A stretch of DNA of 64,000 nucleotides from Diatrype stigma. Lineage: Eukaryota; Ascomycota; Sordariomycetes; Xylariales; Diatrypaceae. This document shows positions 36,978 through 47,273 of this stretch, piece by piece (the stretch's first letter is position 1; every line of letters begins with the position of its first letter). Below the pieces are notes generated by a model that worked only from the letters and a program-made list of their open reading frames with translations, made no database searches and was not told the origin of the DNA. The stretch lies in the NCBI GenBank assembly GCA_022225965.2, contig JAKJXP020000040.1:62001-126000 (forward strand). Reading direction: 5' to 3'. The translations under genes were made by a program, and so were the position numbers.

Positions 36978-38015
36978 GGTGCCCGACACAATATTCCGAA
37001 GGAAACAGCAGCAGTCAGAGAAATGCGGTGTGGCGACCAGATATCTTGTAAATTGGCAATACCGACGCTTCCAAGTGCGTCAACGGTATGATGGAATTCG
37101 GTGTCGTCCTGCGATGCAAATGTCTTAAAAATAAAAGACCCTGTGAAATAACGAGATTCCCTGATGGCGATTTCACTTTCGCATGGAATGTCGCGTTGGT
37201 ATGGTCTTTGCAGAGTGAGAACTTTCGATGGGAGAACAGACCGCTTGGAGAGTCGTGCAACTACCCATGTTGATCATAGGAAAGTGTTCTTGGCGTTTGT
37301 TGACGGGGCAACCATCTGTGACTTTGGGGCTGCCGGACTGCCTGATTAGGTAGGTAGGTATGTATGTATGTATGTAGGTGTCCTACCCACACTGCTCTCT
37401 TAATAAGTTCAGCTTCAGATGTCCTGTGTCTTGATAAGCATCCAAGTCGTTGTTCAATAATTCTTTCTTCCTTAATTCACAAGTGAATATCTGAGAATTT
37501 TTCGTTTCTATTGTGTTTATGTTCTTCAATGGACGAACTACAGCTATCTCGGGTTACAAAGTACAAAGTAACCCCCAAATATGTCCACATCATGCAAGGC
37601 TTTAACTGATTGTATCATCTTGCTACTACAATCATCACTTGGTATACCCTTTGGCACCTACCCCAATATCTTGCTTTGCTGCATGGGGTTGGTTTCCTCT
37701 GATCACCGCCCAAGATGTTGGCCATAGTTATGTACCGTTATACTCATATTATCAGCAGACTATCCAGGTTATGATACATTCTCACAACACACAATCACGA
37801 CTAACCACGGGTTTAAGCATTGGTTAGCAGTTCAAGAACGTTTGTGTATTTCCAGTGACACACGGTAGCCTACCAGTGTGTTACATTATTGTATGCCAGG
37901 GCCATCAGCAACCTCAATGGAATATTGAGCCTAACTATACAAGTTTCAATTAACTTTGTGTTAACTTTGCCATCACCTAGTTTCCCCCCTTACTTCGGCC
38001 CACCAGCTATCTCTC
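36978..38015. other. Spacer upstream of the F-BAR gene
   Basis: 1.0 kb between two - strand genes, so it holds the F-BAR promoter. Contains a TAGG/TATG microsatellite at 37347-37378. No gene supported. Confidence 0.65.
37347..37378. repeat. TAGG / TATG tetranucleotide repeat
   Basis: Three TAGG units run into four to five TATG units, one of the most regular examples of the TAGGTA-type words common in the spacers here. Confidence 0.85.
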
Positions 38016-38689
38016 TCACTTCTTAGCCACGGCCTTGGCTAGATCAGCCAGAGCATCGCGGCGCTTGAACTTCGCATCCTGGACGACGCCTACAACAAAT
38101 AGGTCAGCATAAGCGATCGCGCGGGGTTTGTTTGGCTTGCAAATGGGGTGGCTTACCAGCATCAGCGTCGCTGGAGAAGTTACCAGTCCACTCCACAAAG
38201 GTGCTGCCCTCAAGATCGCCCGAAGTAACAGAGAACAGGCGAATAGTGGACAAGACAGAGGTGTAGCTGAGCTCAGGCTTGGAAGTGATCACACTGTAGG
38301 TGATGTAGTGGTTGATGGTCTGCAGTGTTTCCAGTAAGTATAGTTATCATTGAGAGGAGGAACTAGTTAGATTTTGGTCTTACGCTGTGCTCCTCCTGCT
38401 TGACCTCAAGCTCAGTGCCATCCACGAAGGACCACTTGACAACATCGGTATCCTCACTAGCGCCCTTGACCCACTCGCTGGACTTCAAGGAGGACCACCA
38501 GTCGGCGAAGTTCTGGACTGATGGTTCAAGATGTTAACCCTACTATGTTCCAGATATATATACCCACTAAAGCATCTCATTTCTCATCCCGACTTTTTGC
38601 TACTCACGCTTGATCTGGTGCCACACCTGGCTAAGAGGTGCCTTGATGACAGCCGACTCAACGACAGAGGTAGACGTGGGGATCGACAT
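38016..38689 (-). CDS. Bet v 1-like (SRPBCC/START-fold) protein
   Basis: Small lipid- or hydrophobic-ligand-binding fold protein. Four exons on the complement: 38608-38689, 38384-38517, 38157-38319, 38016-38089; total 150 aa. Reads MSIPTSTSVVESAVIKAPLS then VWHQIK, NFADWWSSLKSSEWVKG, a strand-rich centre (VVKWSFVDGTELEVKQEE, INHYITYSVITSKPELSY), TFVEWTGNFSSDADAGVVQD and a C-terminal helix ending in AVAKK. This strand order, with xxVWxxI at the start and FVEWxxxF(S) near the end, is the SRPBCC pattern seen in fungal and plant uncharacterised proteins. All introns are short (67-90 bp) with canonical ends. No catalytic residues are implied; ligand unknown. It is divergent from the GH131 gene. 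Confidence 0.85.
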
Positions 38690-40256
38690 GGCTGGTTGAT
38701 GTTATACTACTGGTCTGGCTTCGTTGTTGTAACTTGCAAATGTTCCGTCTGCTGTTGTATGGTAGTTGTAATTGAGTTGGTTCAGAATGAAGGTTGTCCG
38801 TAGGCAGATCAACTTTGAATTGGGAGAAAGAACCCCTAGCTAAGGCAACTAGTTTCTTCTGGAAGCTGCTACATAGAAAGTCAAGCTTGCCGTTTGACAG
38901 AAGCTGCAAGCTAACGTCAACACAGCAAATACGTCACTGAGGGGCACAGCTGAAAGACAGGCGAGGTGGGGCACCCTGTAAAAGAACATTGAAAGGGGCC
39001 CCATTGAAAGCACCATACCTACATGTACCTACATACATACCTGCCAGTATTTACTACCCCAGATCTTCAATCATTTCCTTGGGTCTCAAGACTGAATGAC
39101 AGGCCATAAAATTTCAAGGGTATAATCCTATTAACTACGTAAAACTCAATTATCGATGTTCTAGGACATTAGGTAATATCCCAAGTAGCTGGTCCTTCTG
39201 CATTGGTACGGAGTACAAATATTATTAACATATATAAATTAAGGACGTAGCTACCTATATAGCAGGCTATACAAAGGCACACAATACACCTCGTTCTCTC
39301 CACTCATCGATGGGCGTGCCCTGTATGCTGGTGATGATATAATCCTGAAGGTCAAGTATTCGAAGTATGTATGTTCACACATGTAATCCATTGAAGGGAC
39401 AACAAGCTCCATTGAGCCTCTCTGGCAGTCCTGGGGAACGAGATCTAGATCGATCTATCCGATGTCAATCAGTGGGTGATCTACACATTTTATACACCAA
39501 GTACCCACAATTACCAACGGAGATAAATGCAAGACGAGGGCAGCGACAGCTTACCTACTCTGCTACTTCGAGAAGGTTCAGGCTGACCCCTTTGCAGCAA
39601 ACCGCTGCCGGGATCAAGCTTATTCAATATATCCGTACCAGGCTACGGCTTGCGTAACTATATATTATGTAGCCCTGGAGATGTCCATCAGAAGCCACCT
39701 TGTCAGATTATCATGGAGTGTCCGTGAACAGATGAGAGTATCGCCGCTTCAGGATTACATGGTCTAACTACCTACCCCGAACAGCCCGAAGGATCCATCC
39801 TCGTTCCCTGCGTATTTCCTCTGTTTGTTTCATGGTTATTTTCTGTTTCATCACAAGGGCGTCCCGCCTTACCGGCAGCCAAGAAAGCAGCGCTTATCCA
39901 CGATTGGTGCATTTCAGATCGCGAGTGGAGGCATCATTTAAATCAAACCGCCGTTGAGCACCTACACTGCTAGTTACTAAGTATTCCAATCCGGCACGGA
40001 GCACTCCGCTCCTTGATGGCCTCTCTTCCCAAAATACGACCAAAATGTAACCACGTCTTCCCCTTTCGCCATGACGAAATTCTTTGCTGGGCGAGAATGC
40101 CATAAAGTGGCTCGGTTCCTACCTGTCCGTACCGCTCCACCATTTACTACGCTCTCTCTCTCTCTTTCTCTCGCCCTCCTGGCTTTTTTGGTTCACCGTC
40201 AGTACATGTGATAGCAACCTCACACCCCTTGTTATCCAATCACCCCGTCAATTACC
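38690..40256. promoter_or_regulatory. Divergent promoter region, SRPBCC protein / GH131
   Basis: 1.6 kb between divergent starts. It has TACCTACAT-type words near 39020 and a TCTCTCTC run (about 40151-40180) 80 bp before the GH131 ATG that resembles a fungal CT-rich leader. No gene supported inside. Confidence 0.55.
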
Positions 40257-41045
40257 ATGAAGGCCCCGACTCTTCTCACTGTCTTGAGCGGCCACCTGGC
40301 TGCTTGCGGCACCGTCCTCTGGGACGGCCGGTTCAATGATCTCGAGTCCGCCACCGACCTGGACGAGTGGGACTGGTCGAACCAAGTCGGGCCGTACCAG
40401 TGGTACATCCACGGCTCGGGCGCGACGACCGACTACGTGGAGCTGTCGCCCGACTACAAGAACCCGGCCGACGAGGCCTCCACAAAGGGCGTCAAGCTCA
40501 CGCTGGACGCGACGGCGTTCTGGAACGGGCAGAACATGCGGCGGACCGAGCTGATCCCGCAGACGACGGCGGCCATCAACAAGGGCAAGGTGTGGTACCA
40601 CTTCAGCATCCTGCGGAAGGACGCCAACCCGCCGGCCGAGACGCGAGAGCACCAGATCGCCTTCTTCGAGAGCCACTTCACCGAGCTCAAGGCTGGCTGG
40701 CTGAGCGGGTCGCCCGGCACCGACGACCCCCTCCTGCGGTGGATGGTCGGCGGCACCACCGAGTGGAGCACCGAGTTCCTGCCCGAGGTCTGGCACAACG
40801 TCGCCTACGAGATTGACTTCGACGCCAACACGGTCGGCTTCTGGTACTCGACGGGCGCGGAAGACCTGAAGCAGACCATCAAGCCCGTCAGCGCCTCCAC
40901 GTCCAGCAACGGCCAGGACTGGCACCTGGGCGTCCTGGAGCTCCCGAGAGATGGGTACACGGATGAGGTCGAGGACCTGTTCTTCAGTGGGGTTTACGTG
41001 GAGAGTGAGAGTATTACCACCTCGGTCTCTGGTCCTGCCTCTTGA
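40257..41045 (+). CDS. Secreted glycoside hydrolase family 131 beta-glucanase
   Basis: GH131 enzymes, first described from Podospora anserina, cleave beta-1,3-, beta-1,6- and beta-1,4-glucans. Single exon, 262 aa. A short hydrophobic N-terminus (MKAPTLLTVLSGHLAAC) serves as signal peptide; the mature protein starts around GTVLWDGRFNDL. The sequence follows the family closely: WSNQVGPYQWYIHGSG, SPDYKNPADEAS, AFWNGQNMRRTELIPQT, KVWYHFSILRKD, REHQIAFFESHFTELK and DPLLRWMVGG. The conserved Arg, Glu and His residues in NMRRTEL and REHQIAFFESHF probably line the active site. There is no carbohydrate-binding module. GC-rich codon third positions. It is one of three secreted enzymes for plant polymers or phenolics in the window. 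Confidence 0.93.
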   Translation: MKAPTLLTVLSGHLAACGTVLWDGRFNDLESATDLDEWDWSNQVGPYQWYIHGSGATTDYVELSPDYKNPADEASTKGVKLTLDATAFWNGQNMRRTELIPQTTAAINKGKVWYHFSILRKDANPPAETREHQIAFFESHFTELKAGWLSGSPGTDDPLLRWMVGGTTEWSTEFLPEVWHNVAYEIDFDANTVGFWYSTGAEDLKQTIKPVSASTSSNGQDWHLGVLELPRDGYTDEVEDLFFSGVYVESESITTSVSGPAS

Positions 41046-42347
41046 ACCTGTCCTGGATAACGCTGCTTGCGATGCGACCGAGAGGATTTCTTACAGCCTG
41101 CCTGATATCAAAGGTCTTATGGGTCTCTGACGCAGTACGAATTCATGTACATAATTCAGCGTTGAATATACATATACTTACCTTTTTCAACTGCATATGG
41201 CTTTCATGTGAAGGAATACAAACATATCACGAAGCTCTGACTAACAAAGCGGAAATATTTGTTATATTAAGTCATAAAGCAGAAATAGCTTTTGCAAATG
41301 CACCAATTGCATTATACCTATGCTGTAAACTATCTGGTACCGGTAGTATTATGAATTTTGGAAATTAGTATAGAAACGCTGGCGGCCGGGATTCTGGGGT
41401 CTCTGGTGTGGCTGGAAAGGGGTTAGAGTACGTTATGGCCAACCGTACCTGACCCAGCAGCTCGTGCAGCCCCTAACTAAGGAGACCTACTATTGGGGCT
41501 ATAACAATTTTACTCAAGGGCTATTGCCCCACTATGACAGCTGCTTGCCGGACCTGTACCAATGCGCTAGCTTCCATCTGTAGTTTCCCTACTTACATAG
41601 GTACCTAAGTATTATAGCCGCCGCTTTACTCCTTTTCCCCCCTTTTTTTTCCGTAATTGCGACCAAAATGCCAGTATTCCTTAAAGCGCCTTTAAAAGCC
41701 ATTGGCTAAAGGCTTTATAAAACCAGCAAACGCTACGCCGGCATTACCGCCGAAGCTATGTCGGGTATCGGACTGCTTGAGTATGTCGGTATTATAATAA
41801 TACGAAACCTGGAATATGATAATACCTACATAGGTACCTATAGTGGTAGTTTCGATACTTAGGTGGCTGCATAGGGGGCCTTAAGTGCTTACCGCGGCCT
41901 AACAGTTGGCAAGGTGGGGTTATAGCCCTTAAGTAAAATCTTTATAGCCCCAATAGCAGATCTCTAACTAAGGAGGATTAGTGCTTCCACCAGCGTTCTC
42001 CAGTGCTTTGGGAAGCTAAGTAAGACTTAGTTAGGTAACTACCTACATACACAGTCGGCACTCGAAATTTCATCCCGCCGCTACCCTCTAACTTAGCCTC
42101 ATCTCATCTCACCTAAGCTCGAGCTCAAGCTCAACTTCTCAAGCGTGCCTAACTCTAAACCTATCACTACTTAAGTAACTATCCAAGTCATATTGGCCCG
42201 TAAAGGGCGGTTGGAACCAGACGAGTCCAGTTGGGCTGTTCTCTGGCTCAAATCTCACCTCGACTCTCTCTAGCAAAGGGCGTCCGTCTTATACCTGTAG
42301 GTAACCTACCTTACGCACAGAGACAGATCCCCGCCCCTCCCAGAAAG
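41046..42347. other. Spacer GH131 to DHCR24-like gene, carrying a MITE-like element
   Basis: 1.3 kb. The 481-bp inverted-repeat element at 41483-41963 occupies the centre; the remaining 380 bp to the ATG at 42348 must contain the promoter. The frame is open for 39 codons before that ATG but begins at TTG, so it is not counted as coding. Confidence 0.7.
41473..41973. mobile_element. MITE-like element with long inverted repeats and 10-bp target duplication
   Basis: A 481-bp element (41483-41963) is bounded by inverted repeats. The left arm starts AGACCTACTATTGGGGCTAT; the right arm, read on the - strand, starts AGATCTGCTATTGGGGCTAT. The outer 51 bp match at about 44 positions, and weaker inverted similarity continues for about 140 bp per arm, including TAGGTACCTA in both arms (41598 and 41831). 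It is flanked by the direct repeat CTAACTAAGG at 41473-41482 and 41964-41973. No open frame for a transposase. A 9-11 bp duplication plus long terminal inverted repeats is typical of non-autonomous Mutator-like elements; that class is inferred, not shown. It sits 385 bp upstream of the DHCR24-like start. Confidence 0.8.
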
Positions 42348-43991
42348 ATGGAGCGCCACACGCAGACAGTGCGGCTCATCGCCTCGACGGTGCGCTCGCT
42401 GTTCGAGCGGGCGGAGCCGTACCGGATCTGGCACGGGAGCACCAACTCCACGCGGCCGGCGGCGCAGAAGGCCGGGGCGCGGCTCGTGGACATCAGCGCG
42501 CTCAACGGCGTGCTCGAGGTCGACGCCGCGCGCCGCGTCGCCCTCGTCGAGCCCAACGTGCCCATGGACCGCCTCGTCGAGCGCACCCTGCGCCACGGCC
42601 TCGTGCCCCCCGTCGTCATGGAGTTCCCCGGCATCACCGCCGGCGGCGGCTACGCCGGCACGGCCGGCGAGTCCAGCAGCTTCCGCCACGGCTACTTCGA
42701 CGAGACCGTCGCCTCCGTCGAGATCGTCCTGCCCGACGGCGAGGTCGTCGTCGCCCGCCCCGAGAAGGGGTCGCGGTACGCCGATCTGTTCCGCGGCGCG
42801 GCCGGCGCCGTCGGCACCCTGGGCATCACCACGCTGCTCGAGCTGCGGCTCGTCGAGGCCAAGCGCTTCGTCCGCGCCACGTACCGCCGCACCACCAGCG
42901 TCGCCGAGGCCGTCCGTGTCGTCCGCGAGGAGTGCGCCAGGCCAGAGAACGACTACGTCGATGGCATCCTGTTCTCCAAGGGCCACGGCGTCATCATCAG
43001 CGGGCAGCTGACGGACGAGGCGCCGCCGAATGGGGAGAAGGTGCAGACTTTCAGCCACGCCTGGGATCCCTGGTTCTACATGCATGTTCGGGAACGCACC
43101 GAGGGACTGAGTTCTTCCTCCTTATCTAATTCCGCGCCTACTGACGCCGCTGCTTCGTCGGCGTCGTCGTTGGCATCCCCAACGTCAAGGCCCGGCACGG
43201 TGACCGAGTACATCCCGCTAGCCGAGTACCTGTTCCGGTACGACCGCGGCGGATTCTGGGTCGGGCAGGCGGCCTTCGACTACTTCCGGCCGGTGCCGTT
43301 CACGCGCTTCTTCCGCTGGTTCCTAGACGACTTCCTGCACACCCGCATGCTCTACCGCGCCCTGCACGGCAGCGGCGAGAGCGGCCGCTTCTTCGTCCAG
43401 GACATCGGCCTGCCGTACGAGTCCGCCGAGCCGTTCGTCGACTACGTCTCGGACGCGCTCGGCATCTGGCCGCTGTGGCTGTGCCCGCTCAAGACGCCGG
43501 CGGGGCCCACCTTCCACCCGCACCTGCGGGGGGAGCGGGCAGGAAGCCAAGGCGAAGGCGCGGGGGCAGAGGGAGAGATGCTGAACATCGGCGTCTGGGG
43601 CTGGGGCCCCAAGGACCGCGCCGCGTTCGTCCGCGCCAACCGCGACCTCGAGCGCAAGGTGTCGGAGCTCGGCGGCATGAAGTGGCTGTACGCGCACACG
43701 TACTACGACGAGCCCGGGTTCTGGGAGGCGTACGGCGGCCACCGCGCGGCGTACGAGGCGCTGCGGGAGAAGTACAAGGCCACGTCGTTGCCGAGCGTGT
43801 ACGACAAGGTCCGGGTCGACAGCGAGCGGGCCGGCGCCGAGCTCGGCTGGAAGCCCTGGCTTAAGTCGCTTTGGCCTGTCGGCGGCGTCGTTGGCCTGTG
43901 GAAGGGTATTAAGAGCAAGGACTACATGCTGCACCGCAATGCGACGTGGAAGTGGACAGGTGAGGAGGGTGCGAAGGAGAAGGTGCTGTAA
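42348..43991 (+). CDS. DHCR24-like FAD-dependent oxidoreductase
   Basis: FAD-binding PCMH-type protein related to delta(24)-sterol reductase (DHCR24/DIMINUTO), which reduces a side-chain double bond of sterols; fungi making ergosterol use other enzymes, so the true substrate here is open. Single exon, 547 aa from the ATG at 42348. N-terminal half: the FAD domain with HGSTNSTR, VALVEPNVPMDRLVE, GLVPPVVMEFPGITAGGGYAG and SSSFRHGYFDETV, then GAAGAVGTLGITTLLELRL. The C-terminal half has the family cap: VTEYIPLAEYLFRYDRGGFW, FVQDIGLPYE, WPLWLCPLK, NIGVWGWGP and WLYAHTYYDE. A Ser/Ala-rich insertion (residues about 260-285) interrupts the middle. A region of high GC third positions. No membrane helix is evident. 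Confidence 0.88.
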   Translation: MERHTQTVRLIASTVRSLFERAEPYRIWHGSTNSTRPAAQKAGARLVDISALNGVLEVDAARRVALVEPNVPMDRLVERTLRHGLVPPVVMEFPGITAGGGYAGTAGESSSFRHGYFDETVASVEIVLPDGEVVVARPEKGSRYADLFRGAAGAVGTLGITTLLELRLVEAKRFVRATYRRTTSVAEAVRVVREECARPENDYVDGILFSKGHGVIISGQLTDEAPPNGEKVQTFSHAWDPWFYMHVRERTEGLSSSSLSNSAPTDAAASSASSLASPTSRPGTVTEYIPLAEYLFRYDRGGFWVGQAAFDYFRPVPFTRFFRWFLDDFLHTRMLYRALHGSGESGRFFVQDIGLPYESAEPFVDYVSDALGIWPLWLCPLKTPAGPTFHPHLRGERAGSQGEGAGAEGEMLNIGVWGWGPKDRAAFVRANRDLERKVSELGGMKWLYAHTYYDEPGFWEAYGGHRAAYEALREKYKATSLPSVYDKVRVDSERAGAELGWKPWLKSLWPVGGVVGLWKGIKSKDYMLHRNATWKWTGEEGAKEKVL

Positions 43992-45152
43992 AGACGCGGG
44001 ACAGGGGGCAGGGGGCAGGGGACAGAACGCTTGCCTTCATCCCCGTATGCTTGTTTGTGTGTCCTCGTGTACATGAGTTACGATATGCCCATAGAACAGC
44101 CATGGGGAATGAGTGTATTATTATAGACTAGGAATAGACAGTGTATGGCCAGAAGGTTTAGAAAAGTTATAGTCTAGTATGCTCCTCCACGAGCAATGAA
44201 CTCTCCGTTTGGTAAATTGGCTTGTGGTTATTTGTATAAGTTCACGTATATTCCCCTGGAGTAAGGAGGAATGTGTACCGCTGAAGAAGGGTTATTGCGC
44301 ATGCCACTGACATACATTATATCAGTTGTCGTGGGCAAATGCATGGTAGGTGAAAGCGCCGAAGTTGGGTCAAGGTTCATCTGGGCCATCTAAGGTCTAT
44401 TTGTATGTTAACCATTCCGCTTCTGCAGGTCTCTGTACCCCTCCTGACGTATATGGGAGGGACCTACAATTCCGGTTTTCATTGGTATCCAATCGCTTAG
44501 TAGGTATTGATCTTTGACTTGTGTCACGCAATTCTACCCCTGAGAAAGGCGCCATGGTAAAGGCTGTATGTACAATGGGAACAGCTCGAAGCTATCGATA
44601 TCATGAGAAGCGTGATATGAGGTGAAGAACGCAGTTCAATATCCAATGCCAAAGTGCAGATAGGGGGTAGACACTGAATTAGGGGTATCCAGTCAAAATA
44701 CATAACTAATCCTCAGTACTCTCGAATTTCTGCCAGCTTCGTGGTGTCAGCTGTAGATTATCCTGGTCACACCCCTCCTTGGCTATACGTTGCAATTTGC
44801 GTGTATCATACGGCCATCGCTCCCACATGGTCTAGTATCGTCCTCACATCAAGAAACTTGTTATATGACGACTCAATCTTAGTATCAATGTGCTGGGGGG
44901 GCTGCTGAAATGCCCATCCTGGTCCGACTCATGCATGAACTGACAACATGCCCGCACCGACATTATATTATGTTGTACTGTAGCTAGAGAACGACGTAAG
45001 AGTAACATATACCCAGCCCTCCAGTATGCGACACTCCCCAACCCCGAAGTTGATCCAACTATTGGACCACCACCACTCGCGCCCCAAACGCCATTGCACG
45101 CCCATATCGCGGCTCCAATGCCAAACCCCACCGTCAATATAGGTATGTCCGG
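43992..45152. other. Convergent 3' spacer, DHCR24-like and tyrosinase genes
   Basis: 1.2 kb between convergent 3' ends; no gene seen. Confidence 0.7.
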
Positions 45153-47273
45153 TTACGGAACCGCCGGCTTTGTTCCGTTGTACTGCGCGAACACCTTGGA
45201 GTAGGATTGCCTTCCCTTGTCGTAGCTAGGAAATTCGTATGTGCTATTCGGCGGCGTGACATCGAAACCCTGGACATCCAGCTTCAAGCTCGGTACCGTC
45301 TTAGGGTCAACAGTGGTACCATCGTCCTAGTTAGGCGTGGAGGAGCACAACGCTCATGGGGTTAGCAGTCAGTCTTTCTTCACCCGTTCTTCTCGCGTAA
45401 CAAGGCATGGCTAACTATGCGTCCACGTTGTGTGGAACGCGGCAGTACTGCCATATCGTATAACTAGGTAGTTAACGTACCTTTTTGATCTCGAAGCGCA
45501 AGCCCGCCTCCAACTGATCCTCGATCTCGCCCGAAGCCATACCCCGGAAATAGGTAGCGTCGATAGCTTGCGCCAAGGGGATCTCATCCGACACGAGTCC
45601 TTGCTTGGGCATGTTGAGCAATGTCGTGCGACCTGCATACCGATCTCGCATGTAGATGTTGATGGTACAGGGGAGCGCGAGCTCCGACCGCTCTACTTCG
45701 AGCGATACGACCCAATCCTTCGTGGTCTCCTTCGCGGCCTGCCGGTTGGTGGCCCTCTTCCGATGCGGCCGCTTCACTCCGGGAGGTAGGAGGGAGCCGT
45801 AGAGGTCGTTGACGATCTCTATCATCTGCCGCGAGGCCCGGTAGGCATCCGAGTCTAATTTCTGAAACTCGGGGTATGTGTAGCCGAGGTCGCTGGTGTT
45901 GAGGACGCTCCTGGTCGTGTGGAAGGACCGCCCGTCTGCCCGGTAGAAGGGCTTCAGCGGGCTGTCGGCTGTGATGTCCTCGCCCTTGGCTGTCGCAAAC
46001 AGACCGTTGCTCTGGTACGGGACTGTCTGGACGGTGTTTTCGTAGTGGATGGCAGACCACATGGCAGCGAGGCGGTCGAGGTTGCAATGGTGAAACATGC
46101 TGGGTCCCGACATGTCAGAGCTATGTAGCTAAAGAGGTTGCATCGGAGATCGGAAGCGTAAAACACTTACAAGAGAGCGTCGAAAGAAGTCACCGTGAGG
46201 GTAGCGAAGGAACCGCCAACTAGATTGTGGATGTCGTTGTGCGGGGCCTCGAAACTAGCCCCCATTCCTGTCATCGAGGCCATCTTCTCATACGTATTCG
46301 AAGAGGAGAAAGCGCGGTACTGCATGCTATTAGCAAACCTGATGCAATGCCGTCATACTCTCGAACTCGTCACTCACGACTCTTAAGGTGATGATCTGTG
46401 CTTGCTGAGATAGCTTCGCATTGACCTCATCTACTGGGAAGGTGCTGTTGTCGTTGGGAGACCTTGTCGTTTCATCTTGCCAGTTGTTAGAGTTGGGAAA
46501 GAGGTTTTGGTCGAGGGGGTGCTCGTGCCACCTGTAGCTATACAGGGGATTGCGAACCGTGAGGCGGCCATCGGGACCGTTCACTGTGATGTTCTGCCTT
46601 GTGCAAGAAGGGGGTACCTGAGAATCCGAAGCCCAGTCCCAGTAAGGTAGCCGGAATGCTTGACCCGCGGCCTCGTATGCAGAAGCGTCCTCGCCGGTAT
46701 ATTCCTTGGCTAGTTGCTGCATCTTCTCGCCAATAAGTTGCTATCCACGGTTAGCCTCAGCCGACTCGATATACACCCCGGATCATACTTCGTATAATGC
46801 TAAGTAGGGCCGGTGCCACATGGTGAAAATCGTCTCCTATGAGGGGTGTTAATAATGTATATTCCGAGTACCCATTGGAAATAGGGGGTAGGTTCTCACG
46901 CCGTGTGGGCAGAACCCGCTTGATTCACCCCCTGGTACCGAGTCAACCCCGTTCCATGACCGATAGGGCTGTCCATGGACGCCCGCAACACCGAAATACG
47001 AATATTCTTCGGTTTCTGGTCCATTTTGTAGAGACAAGAGGGCCCGGATGAATAGGTCCCTACACTGGATTATTAATATATGTGATTGAGTTGCTATTGG
47101 GCTACATACCAGGTAGGACCACCCTCGCTTTCGAGCTGGTTGATGTTGTGTCGAGCAGGTGGTGTACCTGTTTCTTGTTGAAAGCCCGTTGTCAGGCCGG
47201 TTACAGGTATGCTTTTGCCCTTGACAAGGTCGGCCAAGGCCACAATCAGAAAGAGTCCCCTGACAGCCAGCAT
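45153..47273 (-). CDS. Secreted tyrosinase (type-3 copper monooxygenase)
   Basis: Oxidises monophenols and diphenols to quinones, feeding melanin formation or detoxifying phenolics. Seven exons on the complement: 47110-47273, 46900-47059, 46789-46836, 46378-46740, 46171-46319, 45481-46120, 45153-45326; 565 aa. A signal peptide (MLAVRGLFLIVALADLVKG) opens the protein. CuA ligands: H83 in GVAGVHGQPY, H107 in GFCPHG and H116 in MWHRPYL; C105 two residues before H107 can form the Cys-His thioether known in fungal tyrosinases. PYWDWAS follows. CuB ligands: H272 and H276 in APHNDIHNLVGG and H306 in MFHHCNLDR. The DPxF found before the last His in most relatives is SGPS here. The 48-bp third exon carries H116, so mis-splicing would inactivate the enzyme. 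The C-terminal region resembles the lid/beta domain of ascomycete tyrosinases. Confidence 0.92.

Noticed and set aside
42231..42347. 39-codon N-terminal extension of the DHCR24-like protein
   Set aside because: Begins at TTG and is not conserved-looking; the first ATG at 42348 fits the family start.
42306..43085. Long open frames opposite the DHCR24-like gene (also 43323-43934)
   Set aside because: GC-driven antisense openness; the sense protein is a clear family match.
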